Shown: positions 51,151 through 61,294, numbered from the stretch's first letter. The stretch is 64,000 nucleotides of DNA from Roseateles_B sp041913905 (GCA_041913905.1 JAYSEK010000018.1:1-64000); one strand, 5' to 3'. Program-made: numbers and translations. The notes: generated by a model not told the origin, from the letters alone.

Positions 51151-52815
51151 ATGCCCACCGACATCGAGATTGCCCAGGCCGCGACATTGCGCAAGATCCT
51201 TCCGCTGGCCCAGGAGCGGTTGGGACTCGCCGAGGACGAACTGGTGCCCTACGGCCACTACAAGGCCAAGCTGAGTCTCGCGGCCTTGCGGCGCCTCGAA
51301 AGACTGCCCGCGCGCGGCAAGCTGGTGCTGGTCACGGCGATCACGCCAACGCCGCCCGGCGAAGGCAAGACGACCACCACGGTTGGGCTGGGCGACGGGC
51401 TCAACCGGATTGGCGCCAATGCCATCATCTGCCTGCGCGAGCCATCGCTGGGCCCTTGCTTCGGCATGAAGGGCGGGGCGGCCGGCGGCGGGCACGCCCA
51501 GGTCGTGCCCATGGAGGACATCAACCTCCACTTCACCGGCGACTTCCATGCGATCGCGCTGGCCAACAACCTGCTGGCCGCGATGATCGACAACCACATC
51601 CACCACGGCAATGTGCTGGGCTTGGATGTGCGGCGCATCAGCTGGCGCCGCGTGGTCGATATGAACGACCGGGCCCTGCGCCAGATCACCGCCGCGCTGG
51701 GCGGCCCCGGCAACGGCTATCCGCGCGAGGACGGCTTCGACATCGTCGTGGCCTCCGAGGTGATGGCCATTCTGTGCCTGGCCGATTCGCTGGCCGACCT
51801 CAAGCGCCGGCTGGGCCAGATCATCGTCGGCTACACGACGGACAAGAAGCCCGTCACCGCCCGCGACCTGCAGGCCGACGGCGCGATGGCGGCCTTGCTC
51901 AAGGATGCGATCCAGCCCAACCTGGTCCAGACGCTCGAAGGCAATCCGGCCTTCGTGCACGGTGGCCCCTTTGCCAATATCGCCCACGGCTGCAATTCGG
52001 TGATGGCCACGCGTACGGCGCTGCGCCTGGCCGACTACGTGGTGACGGAAGCGGGCTTCGGCGCCGACCTGGGCGCCGAGAAGTTCATTGACATCAAATG
52101 CCGCAAGTCCGGCCTGCGGCCGTCCTGCGCAGTCATCGTGGCCACCATCCGCGCCCTGAAGCACCATGGCCAGGAGGCGGACGAGCCGCTGGAAGCGCTG
52201 CGCCTGGGCCTGCCCAACCTGGAGCGCCATGTGCGCAATGTGCAGCAGCACTACCGGCTGCCGGCCATCGTCTCCATCAACCGCTTCGACAGCGACACGG
52301 CTGAGGAGATCGCCCTGGTGCAGGCCGCCTGCGAACGCCTGGGCGTGCGCTGCGTGCTGGCTAGCCACTGGGCCGATGGCGGGGCGGGCGCCGAGGCGCT
52401 GGCGCGTGCCGTGGTCGAGGCCTGTTCGGGCGAGCCGCCGGCTCTGGGCTTGCTCTACCATGACCACGAAGGACTGGCGCACAAGCTGCAGGCGGTGGCC
52501 ACGCGCATCTATGGCGCAGAGGACATCGACTTCGAACCGGCGGCGTTTCGCCAGCTGGAAGAAATCACCGCGCTGGGCCATGCGAACCTGCCGGTCTGCA
52601 TCGCCAAGACCCAGTACTCCTTCAGCAGCGACGCCAAACGCCTTGGGGCACCGCAAGGGCATCGGCTGCGCGTGCGCGAGCTGCGCCTGCATGCGGGTGC
52701 GGAGTTCGTCACGGCCATCTGCGGGGACATCATGACCATGCCCGGGCTGCCGAAGTCGCCTGCCGCCGAGCGCATCGGCCTGGACGACGGCGGACGCATC
52801 CACGGCCTGTTCTGA
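51151..52815 (+). CDS. fhs: Formate-tetrahydrofolate ligase
   Basis: 554 residues from the ATG at 51151 with AGGAG upstream. The ATP-binding loop is TPTPPGEGKTTTTVGL; EPSLGPCFGMKGGAAGGGHAQ and HGGPFANIAHGCNS are strongly conserved family motifs. It makes 10-formyl-tetrahydrofolate from formate and ATP in the cytoplasm. The preceding 110 bases hold a GC hairpin (TGCCGCC/GGCGGCGGCA) past the previous gene. Confidence 0.96.
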   Translation: MPTDIEIAQAATLRKILPLAQERLGLAEDELVPYGHYKAKLSLAALRRLERLPARGKLVLVTAITPTPPGEGKTTTTVGLGDGLNRIGANAIICLREPSLGPCFGMKGGAAGGGHAQVVPMEDINLHFTGDFHAIALANNLLAAMIDNHIHHGNVLGLDVRRISWRRVVDMNDRALRQITAALGGPGNGYPREDGFDIVVASEVMAILCLADSLADLKRRLGQIIVGYTTDKKPVTARDLQADGAMAALLKDAIQPNLVQTLEGNPAFVHGGPFANIAHGCNSVMATRTALRLADYVVTEAGFGADLGAEKFIDIKCRKSGLRPSCAVIVATIRALKHHGQEADEPLEALRLGLPNLERHVRNVQQHYRLPAIVSINRFDSDTAEEIALVQAACERLGVRCVLASHWADGGAGAEALARAVVEACSGEPPALGLLYHDHEGLAHKLQAVATRIYGAEDIDFEPAAFRQLEEITALGHANLPVCIAKTQYSFSSDAKRLGAPQGHRLRVRELRLHAGAEFVTAICGDIMTMPGLPKSPAAERIGLDDGGRIHGLF

Positions 52816-53196
52816 TGCGACACATGGGGCCGCTGACGCCCAGGGTTGGCACGCTGCTGCACTGGAACGCCGCTGCCGATACTTCGGATGCGGCACGCGG
52901 GCCTAGCGCAAGCGCGTAGCCGCAGCTCCTCCGCGCAGCATCCTTGCTGCGACGGGTGACAGGCACAACAGAGCAAGGAGGTCCCGGTGCAGTGCGCCGG
53001 GACGGGGATCTCTCGGTGTGGCGCGGGACCTGGTCTGCAGTCCAGGGTCCGGCCGCGCATGGCAACACGGGACGTGCACGCCAGGTGGCGCCGCCGTCCC
53101 TCGCAGGCCGCAGGATCCCGCGGCCGGCACCGCTGCAGTCCCGGGTGGCGTCGGACGCTCCATGTCTTGCTGTCTGCGATTTCATTGGAGATCGAG
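52816..53196. other. 381-bp gap upstream of the M14 peptidase gene
   Basis: No gene is supported. GTCCCGG/CCGGGAC (52981-53003) and a GACCTGG/TCCAGGGTC pairing (about 53027-53050) are hairpins that could form in a long leader of the peptidase mRNA. I see no riboswitch I can name. Confidence 0.4.
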
Positions 53197-55491
53197 ATGA
53201 AGCAGCAAGGCTATTGGTTGCGTCCCCTGACCGCGATGCTGGCGGCGCTGGCCCTCTGGAGCGCCGATGGCGCTCTGGCGCAGGCTCCCGCGCAGACGCT
53301 GATACCCGGCCGCGAGCCTGCCCAGAGGCAGACCATGCGGGCCTACTTCGATGACGTGCGCAAGGCAAGGGCCATCGCGCATGGAAGTTATGAGACGCTG
53401 GCCTCGCCCTACGAGCTGGGCTATTTGATCGTGCAGGTCAATGCCGCCGAAGCCCGCGAGCTGCGCGCCCTGGGCTTTCGCCTGGAGTCCGACCCGCACT
53501 GGCTGACCCAGCAGCGCGAACAGGCGCGCATGGAGGCCGGCGAGCGGCGCCGCCAGGCTCTGGCCGCCGGCGACCGCCGGGCGCTGGCCGGCATTCCCAA
53601 CTACAGCTGCTATCCCACGGTCGAGGAGGTCTTCACCGAGGCGCAAGCCATGGTCAGCGCCAAGCCGCAGCTGGCGAGCTGGATCGACGTCGGCGACTCC
53701 TGGGAGAAGAGCCGGGGGACAGGCGGGTATGACCTGCGCGTCCTCAAGCTCAGCAACAGTGCCGTGAGCGGCAGCAAGCCCAAGCTCTTCGTCAATGCCG
53801 GCATCCATGCGCGGGAGTACACGACCACGCCCCTGGTGCTGGAGTTCGCGCGCAAACTGCTCAACGGCCATGGCGTCGATGCCGACGCCACCTGGATCCT
53901 GGATCACCATGAGATCCACCTGCTGCTGTCCACCAATCCGGACGGCCGCAAGAAGGCGGAGACAGGCCTGCTGTGGCGCAAGAACACCAACACCGCCTAT
54001 TGCGGCGCGACCAGCAACAGCCGCGGCGCAGACCTCAATCGCAACTTCGGTTTTGGCTGGAACAGCACCGGCGGCAGCGGCTCCAGCGGGAATGCCTGCA
54101 GCGAGACCTACCGTGGCCCGAGCGCAGCGTCGGAACCCGAGACGCAGGCCGTCGAAGCCTACATCCGCTCGCTGTGGCCGGATCGCCGCGGCCCCAACCG
54201 CACGGACCCCGCGCCGCTGGACACCAGCGGCATCCACCTGGACATCCACAGCCATGGCCGCCTGCTGCTGTGGCCCTGGGGCACGAATGGATCGGTGGCT
54301 GGCAACGACACGCAGCTAGCCACCCTGGGGCGCAAGTTTTCCTACTGGAACGGGCACACCCCGCAGCGCTCGCTGGACCTGTATGAGACCGATGGCACCA
54401 GCGACGGGCCCAGCTACGGCGAGCTCGGCGTGGCGGCCTTCACCTTCGAGCTGGGCACGGCCTTTTTCGAGCAGTGCAGCTACTACACGAACACGCTGCT
54501 GCCCGGCAACATGCCGGCCCTCATCTATGCCGCCAAGGTGGTGCGCACGCCTTACCAGACGCCCGCGGGGCCTGACATCACGCAGCTGTCCCTGTCCGCC
54601 AGCCGCGTGACGGCCGGCACGCCGGTAACCCTGGACGCCCGCGTAGACGACACCCGCTACAACCAGAGCAACGGCACCGAGCCCACGCAGGCCGTCGCCG
54701 CGGCCGAGGCCTACGTGGACGTGCCGCCCTGGCAGGGCGGTGCCCAGGCCTTGGCGCTGACGGCCGTGGATGGCAGCTTCAACAGCAGCGTGGAGGCCGT
54801 GCGCGGAACGCTGAACACCAGCGGCCTGGGCACCGGCCGGCACCTGGTCTATGTCCGGGGCAAGGATGCCGCGGGCAACTGGGGCGCGTTCAGCGCTGTG
54901 TTCCTGGACATCGGCAGCGGCGGGGGCGGACAGCCGCCGCAAGCGGCGTTCGACTTCAGCGTCAGCGGCCTGTCCGTGCAGTTCGACGACCGCAGCACCG
55001 ATGACGGCAGCATCGCCAGCCGGCAATGGAGCTTTGGCGACGGCAGCAACGGCAGCGGCGCATCCGTCAGCCACAGCTACGCAGCAGCCGGCAGCTACAC
55101 CGTGCAGCTGACCGTCACCGACAACGAGGGCTTGAGCGCCAGCACGAGCAAGCTGGTGCAGCTCAGCGACGACGGCGTGCCGGTGCTCACCAAGGGTCAG
55201 GTCTTGACAGGACTGTCGGGGGCGACCGGCAGCTGGCGCTACTGGAAGGTGGCCGTGCCTGCCGGCACCACTTCGCTGACGGTGGCCACCAGCGGCGGCA
55301 GCGGCGATCTGGATCTCTTCACCCGCTCCGGCGCCAAGCCCACCAGCAGCAGCTACAGCTGCCGCAAGCAGGGCTCGACCAACACCGAAACCTGCACGCT
55401 CAGCAATCCGGCATCAGGCTGGCTCTACATCGGCGTTTACGGCTATAGCAGCTACAGCAATGCCCAGCTGAAGCTCAGCTATGTCCCCTGA
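53197..55491 (+). CDS. Secreted M14 zinc carboxypeptidase with PKD and PPC domains
   Basis: 764 residues from the ATG at 53197 (GGAG upstream). A signal peptide ends near ALAQ. An N-terminal pro-region follows, then the M14 catalytic domain (about 140-460). Zinc ligands are in NAGIHAREY (HXXE) and DIHSHG, and the catalytic Glu is in FTFELGTAFFEQC. A linker region, a PKD domain (about 585-660, WSFGDGSNGSG) and a C-terminal PPC domain (about 670-764, SGDLDLFTRSG) complete it. It is probably exported and releases C-terminal residues from peptides. Confidence 0.93.
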   Translation: MKQQGYWLRPLTAMLAALALWSADGALAQAPAQTLIPGREPAQRQTMRAYFDDVRKARAIAHGSYETLASPYELGYLIVQVNAAEARELRALGFRLESDPHWLTQQREQARMEAGERRRQALAAGDRRALAGIPNYSCYPTVEEVFTEAQAMVSAKPQLASWIDVGDSWEKSRGTGGYDLRVLKLSNSAVSGSKPKLFVNAGIHAREYTTTPLVLEFARKLLNGHGVDADATWILDHHEIHLLLSTNPDGRKKAETGLLWRKNTNTAYCGATSNSRGADLNRNFGFGWNSTGGSGSSGNACSETYRGPSAASEPETQAVEAYIRSLWPDRRGPNRTDPAPLDTSGIHLDIHSHGRLLLWPWGTNGSVAGNDTQLATLGRKFSYWNGHTPQRSLDLYETDGTSDGPSYGELGVAAFTFELGTAFFEQCSYYTNTLLPGNMPALIYAAKVVRTPYQTPAGPDITQLSLSASRVTAGTPVTLDARVDDTRYNQSNGTEPTQAVAAAEAYVDVPPWQGGAQALALTAVDGSFNSSVEAVRGTLNTSGLGTGRHLVYVRGKDAAGNWGAFSAVFLDIGSGGGGQPPQAAFDFSVSGLSVQFDDRSTDDGSIASRQWSFGDGSNGSGASVSHSYAAAGSYTVQLTVTDNEGLSASTSKLVQLSDDGVPVLTKGQVLTGLSGATGSWRYWKVAVPAGTTSLTVATSGGSGDLDLFTRSGAKPTSSSYSCRKQGSTNTETCTLSNPASGWLYIGVYGYSSYSNAQLKLSYVP

Positions 55492-55532
55492 GCTGCAGGA
55501 CAGACGCAGCGCATGAATTTGCTGCAAAATCG

Positions 55533-55564
55533 CGCCCCCGCCGTCAGGGCGGGGGTGTGATTTT
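55533..55564 (+). terminator. Terminator of the M14 peptidase gene
   Basis: CCCCCGCC and GGCGGGGG form an 8-bp stem around GTCAG, extendable by two pairs; ATTTT follows a few bases later. It overlaps a GTG that could otherwise be read as the start of the next gene. Confidence 0.75.
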
Positions 55565-55583
55565 CGTCAGCAGGAGTGAGTGT

Positions 55584-56006
55584 TTGTCCCGGAGCAGTAA
55601 AGAGCGCACGGTCAGCCGCGCGGCAGAGTTTTTTGTGATGAGCCAGCTGATGCGCCTGGGCCACCAGGTGGTGCCGACGCTGGGTGGCTTTGGCGGCGTC
55701 GAGCTGCTGGTCAAGACGCCCGCCGGGCGCCAGCTTGAAGTGGTGGTGCGCGGCGTGGCGGACAACGGCCGCTGGCTGGTCAATGAGGAGCCCGAGGGCG
55801 AGATGACGCAGCGCTTCTATGTGCTGCTCAACTACAAGCGCTTCGAGGAGGCGCGTGCCTATCCCATGGTCTTCGTGATGCCCGCGGCGCGAGCCGAAGG
55901 CATGAAGGCCGAGCGCGGTCGCGGCAAGGCCATCGTCTTTGGCAACAAGAAGCTGTGCCCGCCCGATCTGGACCGCTGGGCCGAGGCCTGGTCTGTCATA
56001 CAGTAG
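55584..56006 (+). CDS. Small uncharacterised protein, possible PD-(D/E)XK-like fold
   Basis: 140 residues from a TTG at 55584 with AGGAG seven bases upstream; an earlier GTG lies inside the terminator. After the helix SRAAEFFVMSQLMRLGHQV comes GVELLVKTPAGRQLEVVVRG, laid out like a nuclease core, but with Glu for the usual Asp and Val/Arg for the expected E-X-K. It may be a divergent or inactive nuclease-like protein. Similar proteins are annotated as hypothetical. The next gene starts 4 bases later. Confidence 0.55.
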   Translation: MSRSSKERTVSRAAEFFVMSQLMRLGHQVVPTLGGFGGVELLVKTPAGRQLEVVVRGVADNGRWLVNEEPEGEMTQRFYVLLNYKRFEEARAYPMVFVMPAARAEGMKAERGRGKAIVFGNKKLCPPDLDRWAEAWSVIQ

Positions 56007-56010
56007 GGCC

Positions 56011-56577
56011 ATGACCCAACCCCTGATGCTCAAGACTCCGCGGCCGTGGCTGGCCTCCCTGATTCTGCTGATGGGCCTGTCGGCCTGTGCGGTGCAGAAC
56101 GTCCACACGCCAGGCCAGAAGGCCGATGCGGGCGAGCGCCTGGCCGAAGCGGCCGTCTCGCCCTTGTCGGACCTGAACCTGGTGCGAGCCAAGATCCCGG
56201 AGGTGCTGTTGACGGCGCGCCAGGCTCCATATGCGCGCCCGGCGGACTGCGCCGTGCTGACGGAGCAGTTGCAGGGCCTCAACGCGGTGCTGGGCCAGGA
56301 TCTGGACAGCCCCCGCGCGCCTGGCGAGGAGGACTGGTTCGGCAAGGCCGGCGATGCCTTTGGTGACGCCGCCGTGAGCGGCCTGCGCAGCGCCACCGAA
56401 GGCCTGCTGCCTTTCCGCGGCTGGATCCGCAAGCTCAGCGGCGCCGAGCGCTACAACCGCGAGGTGACGGCCGCCATCGCCGCAGGGCTGGCCCGTCGCG
56501 CTTATCTGCGCGGGCTGGGGCAGGGCATGCGGTGCGAAATCCCGGCTGCGGTGCCGGTGGCGTCGGCGCAGCGCTGA
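56011..56577 (+). CDS. Uncharacterised lipoprotein
   Basis: 188 residues with a lipoprotein signal ending LLMGLSAC (Cys near residue 26). The mature part is alpha-helical and Ala/Arg-rich with no motif I recognise; one pair of cysteines (ADCAVL and GMRCEI) could form a disulfide. It follows the small protein by 4 bases, so the two are probably co-transcribed. The envelope location is inferred from the lipobox. Confidence 0.7.
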   Translation: MTQPLMLKTPRPWLASLILLMGLSACAVQNVHTPGQKADAGERLAEAAVSPLSDLNLVRAKIPEVLLTARQAPYARPADCAVLTEQLQGLNAVLGQDLDSPRAPGEEDWFGKAGDAFGDAAVSGLRSATEGLLPFRGWIRKLSGAERYNREVTAAIAAGLARRAYLRGLGQGMRCEIPAAVPVASAQR

Positions 56578-56600
56578 AGAGGTGCTCCTGGGCCTGGCGC

Positions 56601-57158
56601 TCAAGGCCGCTGGGCGCCAGGGCCTGCCTCGGCCTGGCCGGCAGCGGCCCCGTGGTTCGACAGTGCTTCCTGCAGGCGCGCCTCCTGCTGGGGCGACAGC
56701 GAGGTTCGCAGCACCCGACCCTTGAAGTGCGCCAGCTCCTGCAGCACCTTGTCGGGCTGCACCTTGCGCACCAGCACGAACAGCGCCGAACTGCCGGGCT
56801 TCAGGGTCTTGGCGAGTGAGCGGATGAAGTCGTCATTGATGCCGTAGTCGGCCAGCTTGCCCGACAGGGCTCCGGTGCCGGCGCCCACCATGGTCCCAAG
56901 GGCGAAGCCGGCCAGCGGGTTGAGGAACAGCAGGCCCACGAGCGTCCCCCAGAGTCCGCCCCAGATGCCGCCGGATGCGGCGCCCAGGCCCACGAGGTTG
57001 ACGCTCTGCTTCAGCTGCACTTCCCCGTCGGGCTTGCGCACCGCAACGACGGCATCTTCCAGGTCGATGAGGTATTCGCGCTGCAGGCGCCGTGCCTCGC
57101 TCAGCGCCCTGTCTGCGTCGTCGGCCTGGTCAAATGCGATCACTACCAGTTCTGACAT
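56601..57158 (-). CDS. DUF1269 membrane protein
   Basis: 185 residues from the ATG at 57158 (AGGAGG upstream). The N-terminal domain has SELVVIAFDQADDADRAL and LEDAVVAVRKPDGEVQLKQ. A glycine-rich double membrane segment follows (GGIWGGLWGTLVGLLFLNPLAG), then DDFIRSLAKTLKPGSSALFVLV. DUF1269 proteins are often stress-related and found near heat-shock genes, as here. The function is unknown. Confidence 0.85.
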   Translation of the reverse strand: MSELVVIAFDQADDADRALSEARRLQREYLIDLEDAVVAVRKPDGEVQLKQSVNLVGLGAASGGIWGGLWGTLVGLLFLNPLAGFALGTMVGAGTGALSGKLADYGINDDFIRSLAKTLKPGSSALFVLVRKVQPDKVLQELAHFKGRVLRTSLSPQQEARLQEALSNHGAAAGQAEAGPGAQRP

Positions 57159-57240
57159 GCGAGCCTCCTGGTGCTTGGATGTGGAAGTAGGGGCGACGCC
57201 GGGCACCGTCGGAGCCGGCCGCGAGCGACAGTGCGCAGGC

Positions 57241-57822
57241 TCAGCGCCCAGCAGACGTTTCCGGAGCGGCCTGGCCTCCCGACGCCTCCTCCGGTCCGCC
57301 CTGGCCCGCCTGGATGGACGGCCTCGTTTCACTGTCGCCCTGGCTGATGGGGATTCGGCGGGTCTGCCGCGCATCCGCCTGCTTGGGCACATGCAGCGTC
57401 AGGACGCCGTCCTTGAAGTCGGCCTTGATATCGGACTCGGACTTGGGCGTGAAAGGCAGTTGCATGCTGCGCGAGAAGCGACCATAGCTGCGTTCGCTCA
57501 GGTGCATGCCGCTGTCGTCGACGTCGTCTCGACTGCTGCGCTTCTCGCCGCTGATCGTCAACACGTCGCCATTGAGCCGGACGTCGAGGTCTGCGGCCTG
57601 CACGCCGGGCAGCTCCGCGCTGATGCGCAGCTCGTGTTCAGTCTCCTGCACGTCGATGCGCGGCATCGAAGAGAGGCCGGCTGTCGCCATGGGCAGCCCC
57701 AGCTCGCCAAAGCTGCGGAACGTCTCATCGAACAGCCGCCCCATCTCCTCATGCAGGCGCCACAGCGGCGTGGCGGAAAGCCCCCGCGACGGGGCGTAGC
57801 GGGACAATGCGCTTGAAGCCAT
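57241..57822 (-). CDS. Small heat-shock protein, Hsp20/alpha-crystallin family
   Basis: 193 residues from the ATG at 57822 (AAGGAG upstream). The alpha-crystallin domain spans about 55-150, with PRIDVQETEHELRISAELPG and the terminal strand FKDGVLTLHVPK. The C-terminal RRIPIS carries the IXI-type tail used for oligomerisation. It is an ATP-independent chaperone. Upstream of and near the DUF1269 gene. No clear sigma-32 promoter was found by eye. Confidence 0.93.
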   Translation of the reverse strand: MASSALSRYAPSRGLSATPLWRLHEEMGRLFDETFRSFGELGLPMATAGLSSMPRIDVQETEHELRISAELPGVQAADLDVRLNGDVLTISGEKRSSRDDVDDSGMHLSERSYGRFSRSMQLPFTPKSESDIKADFKDGVLTLHVPKQADARQTRRIPISQGDSETRPSIQAGQGGPEEASGGQAAPETSAGR

Positions 57823-58149
57823 GTGGGTCTCCTTCCGGTGCTCAGTTGAATCGGATGAACTCCTCGCTGGTGGTATTGGCAGTCGCGCCGGGCGAGGTTG
57901 CTGCGGTGTGCGGCAAGTCCCATACCTGGCGCTGCGCCGCACAGAGGTGGCCTGGGCTGTGCGGCATTCACTTCCGCGCTGAAAAACAGCATGTGATTGG
58001 CGGCAATACTTGCCGCAGCGCCTGCAGGACCGGTGCCGAGACGCTGCGGCTCTGGGACAATCGCAGCCTTGCCTTGCGCCACATGCGGCACCGAACCGCG
58101 AACTGCCTCGGGACGGGTTCTGTATGCCGCAGGCCCGCCCACCTCGTGA
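57823..58149. other. 327-bp divergent gap between hsp20 and dusA
   Basis: Two hairpins stand out: GCCGCACAG/CTGTGCGGC (57936-57965, 12-base loop) and GCGGCAA-TAC-TTGCCGC (58000-58016). Both would lie in the upstream region of hsp20 on the minus strand. No convincing promoter hexamers were found for either gene. Confidence 0.4.
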
Positions 58150-59187
<1,038 letters not shown>

Positions 59188-59198
59188 GTGCCAGGCCG

Positions 59199-59852
59199 AT
59201 GGATACGTGCCAGCCGGGCGACATGAGCGAGGAGGGCGGGGCGGGCACCGCCGCAGCGGTCGGCCTGCCGCCTCTGCTGCAGTACCTTTGCTTCGACACG
59301 GCGATCGGCCTCTGCGGCCTGGCCTGGTCCGCGCAGGGCCTGGTCGGCTCGCAGCTTCCCGAGGCCAGCCGCGGCGAGACCCGGGACCGCATGCGCCAGC
59401 GCTTCCCCACGGCCCTCAAGGTGCGCGAAGGCGATGCCGTGCCGGCGTTTGTCCAGCAGGCCATGGACTGCGTGCGGGCCCTGGCCAGCGCACAGCCCGC
59501 CAATGTGGCCCTGATCGTGCTGGACGAGCGTGAGCTGAGCGCCTTCCAGCGTGCCCTGTTCACGCTGGCACGTCAGATCCCGCAAGGGCAGACCCGCAGC
59601 TACGGCGAGCTGGCGGCGCTGCTCAAGATGCCTGGCGGCGCCCGCGCCGTCGGGCAGGCCATGGGGCTCAATCCCTTTGCGCCCATCGTGCCCTGCCACC
59701 GCGTGCTGCCTGCCTCGGCCGGCAAGTCAGGCTTGGGGGGCTTCTCGGCCCACGGCGGTGCCGAGACCAAAGCCCGGCTGCTGGCACTGGAGGCGCGGGC
59801 CACCGGGCAGTGGGTCGGCCGGCAGGCCAGTCTGGATCTGGACCACTTCTGA
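59199..59852 (+). CDS. ogt: Methylated-DNA-[protein]-cysteine S-methyltransferase
   Basis: About 217 residues from the ATG at 59199; a second in-frame ATG at 59223 is possible. The C-terminal alkyltransferase domain has RSYGELAALLKMPGGARAVGQA and the active-site IVPCHRVLPASAGKSGLGGFS. It removes methyl groups from O6-methylguanine and is inactivated in the process. It begins 11 bases after dusA. Confidence 0.94.
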   Translation: MDTCQPGDMSEEGGAGTAAAVGLPPLLQYLCFDTAIGLCGLAWSAQGLVGSQLPEASRGETRDRMRQRFPTALKVREGDAVPAFVQQAMDCVRALASAQPANVALIVLDERELSAFQRALFTLARQIPQGQTRSYGELAALLKMPGGARAVGQAMGLNPFAPIVPCHRVLPASAGKSGLGGFSAHGGAETKARLLALEARATGQWVGRQASLDLDHF

Positions 59853-59875
59853 GCCTTGAACCCTGAACCGGGGTC

Positions 59876-59895
59876 GGGCGCATGGTTTTGCGCCC
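59876..59895 (+). terminator. Hairpin after ogt
   Basis: GGGCGCA-TGGTTT-TGCGCCC is a 7-bp stem, 23 bases past the ogt stop. No T-run follows; a terminator role is possible but not certain. Confidence 0.4.
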
Positions 59896-59925
59896 ACAGT
59901 CTGGATCTGGATCGAGTTTGTGCTA

Positions 59926-59955
59926 TTGCGAATTGTTATCATTGCGCTTGCTAAT
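59926..59955 (+). promoter_or_regulatory. Promoter overlapped by a Fur-box-like sequence
   Basis: TTGCGA (59926-59931), an 18-base spacer and GCTAAT (59950-59955) form a sigma-70-type promoter. The near-palindromic 20 bases at 59928-59947 contain, on the minus strand, AATGATAA, identical to the core of the Fur consensus; about 12 of 19 positions match overall. Fur with iron would block RNA polymerase here. Confidence 0.5.
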
Positions 59956-59967
59956 TCGAGTGCAACC

Positions 59968-61236
59968 ATGCTTTTTGACGCCCAGATGAAGAACAAGCCT
60001 TCGCCCAGGAGCGAAGGCACCCGCCGTTTCTCCCAGTTGAAATCCGTGTTCGCCCTGTCTTCGGCCGTGCTGCTGGGCGCCGTGCTCAGCGCTTGCGGTG
60101 GCGGAGGTGGCGAAGCCGGCACGGCGCCGTCGCCAGCGCCGGAGAGCGGCATGAGCAGCCGGGCCCAGCTGGGCGAGAAAATCTTCAAGGACGTCAGCCT
60201 GTCCGGCTCCGGCCGGCAGGCCTGCATCAGCTGCCACACGCCCGATACGGGGCATGCAGGCGCCCTCAACGGCAAGGCCACGGAACCTGGCGGCCTGGCC
60301 CTGGAACTCGAAGGCGGACGGACCTCGCCGAGCCTGCGCTATCTGGCCACCAACAAGTCTTTCGGCTTTGACAAGGAAGGTACGCCCAATGGCGGCTTTT
60401 TCTGGGACGGTCGCGCCGGCAGCCTGATGGATCAGGCGGGCAAGCCCTTCTTCAATCCCAAGGAAATGGCCAATGCCAGCGTCGAGGATCTGATCGCCCG
60501 ACTGGCCCGCGCCAGCTATGCGGCCGAATTCCAGAAGGAGTTCGGGGCCGACATCTTCAAGACGCCCGCCGAAGCCCTGCAGCGCATGCAACTGGCCCTG
60601 CAGGCCTACCAGCTGGAGGACGGCGAGTTCCGCCCCTACACCAGCAAGTACGACGAGTTCTTGCGCGGCCGGGCGGCCCTGAATGAGCAGGAGCTGCGAG
60701 GACTGGCGCTGTTCAACGCCAAATCCAAGGGCAACTGCGCGGCCTGCCACCCGTCCGCCAAGGGCGCAGATGGCAGCTTCCCGCTCTTCACCGACTTCAC
60801 CTACGACGCGCTGGGCGTGCCGCGCAACACGGCCCTGGCCCAGAACGCCGACCCGGCCTTCTATGACCTGGGGCTGTGCGCCCGAGAGGGTGGGGATCTG
60901 CAGGCGCGCCAGGATCTCTGCGGCGCCTTCAAAGTGCCCACGCTGCGCAACGTGGCGCAGCGCAAGGCCTTCTTCCACAACGGTCGCTTCACCAGCCTGC
61001 GCGATGTCGTGAGCTTCTATGTGCAGCGCGACATCTTCCCTGAGAAGTGGTACCCGCGCCTGCCGGACGGCAGCATCGACAAGTTCAACGACCTGCCGGT
61101 GGCCCTGCGCGGCAACGTCAACACCAGCGAAGGCCCCTACAACCGCAAGCCTGGTGACGCACCGGCACTCAGCGAGAGCGAGATCGATGACGTGGTGGCC
61201 TTCCTTCGCACGCTCAGCGACGGCTACGCCCATTGA
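59968..61236 (+). CDS. Di-haem cytochrome c peroxidase family lipoprotein
   Basis: About 422 residues. A lipoprotein signal ends LSAC, followed by GGGGG. Two c-type haem motifs are CISCHTPDTGH and CAACHPSAKG. Other family motifs are FFWDGRAGSLMDQA and FKVPTLRNVAQRKAFFHNGRF. Related proteins are peroxidases or act in electron transfer to metals. The start at 59968 or 59986 is preferred to an upstream TTG that would put the Fur-box promoter inside the gene. First gene of a four-gene operon. Confidence 0.87.
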   Translation: MLFDAQMKNKPSPRSEGTRRFSQLKSVFALSSAVLLGAVLSACGGGGGEAGTAPSPAPESGMSSRAQLGEKIFKDVSLSGSGRQACISCHTPDTGHAGALNGKATEPGGLALELEGGRTSPSLRYLATNKSFGFDKEGTPNGGFFWDGRAGSLMDQAGKPFFNPKEMANASVEDLIARLARASYAAEFQKEFGADIFKTPAEALQRMQLALQAYQLEDGEFRPYTSKYDEFLRGRAALNEQELRGLALFNAKSKGNCAACHPSAKGADGSFPLFTDFTYDALGVPRNTALAQNADPAFYDLGLCAREGGDLQARQDLCGAFKVPTLRNVAQRKAFFHNGRFTSLRDVVSFYVQRDIFPEKWYPRLPDGSIDKFNDLPVALRGNVNTSEGPYNRKPGDAPALSESEIDDVVAFLRTLSDGYAH

Positions 61237-61294
61237 TTGCCGATGTCCGTTTCGTCTTTCCGTCTTTTCCCAGCATTTTCCTGAAGTCCACACC

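Noticed and set aside
59920..59967. TTG start for the di-haem lipoprotein at 59920
   Set aside because: It would place the promoter and Fur-like box inside the coding region and spoil the lipoprotein signal peptide; ATG at 59968 or 59986 fits better.
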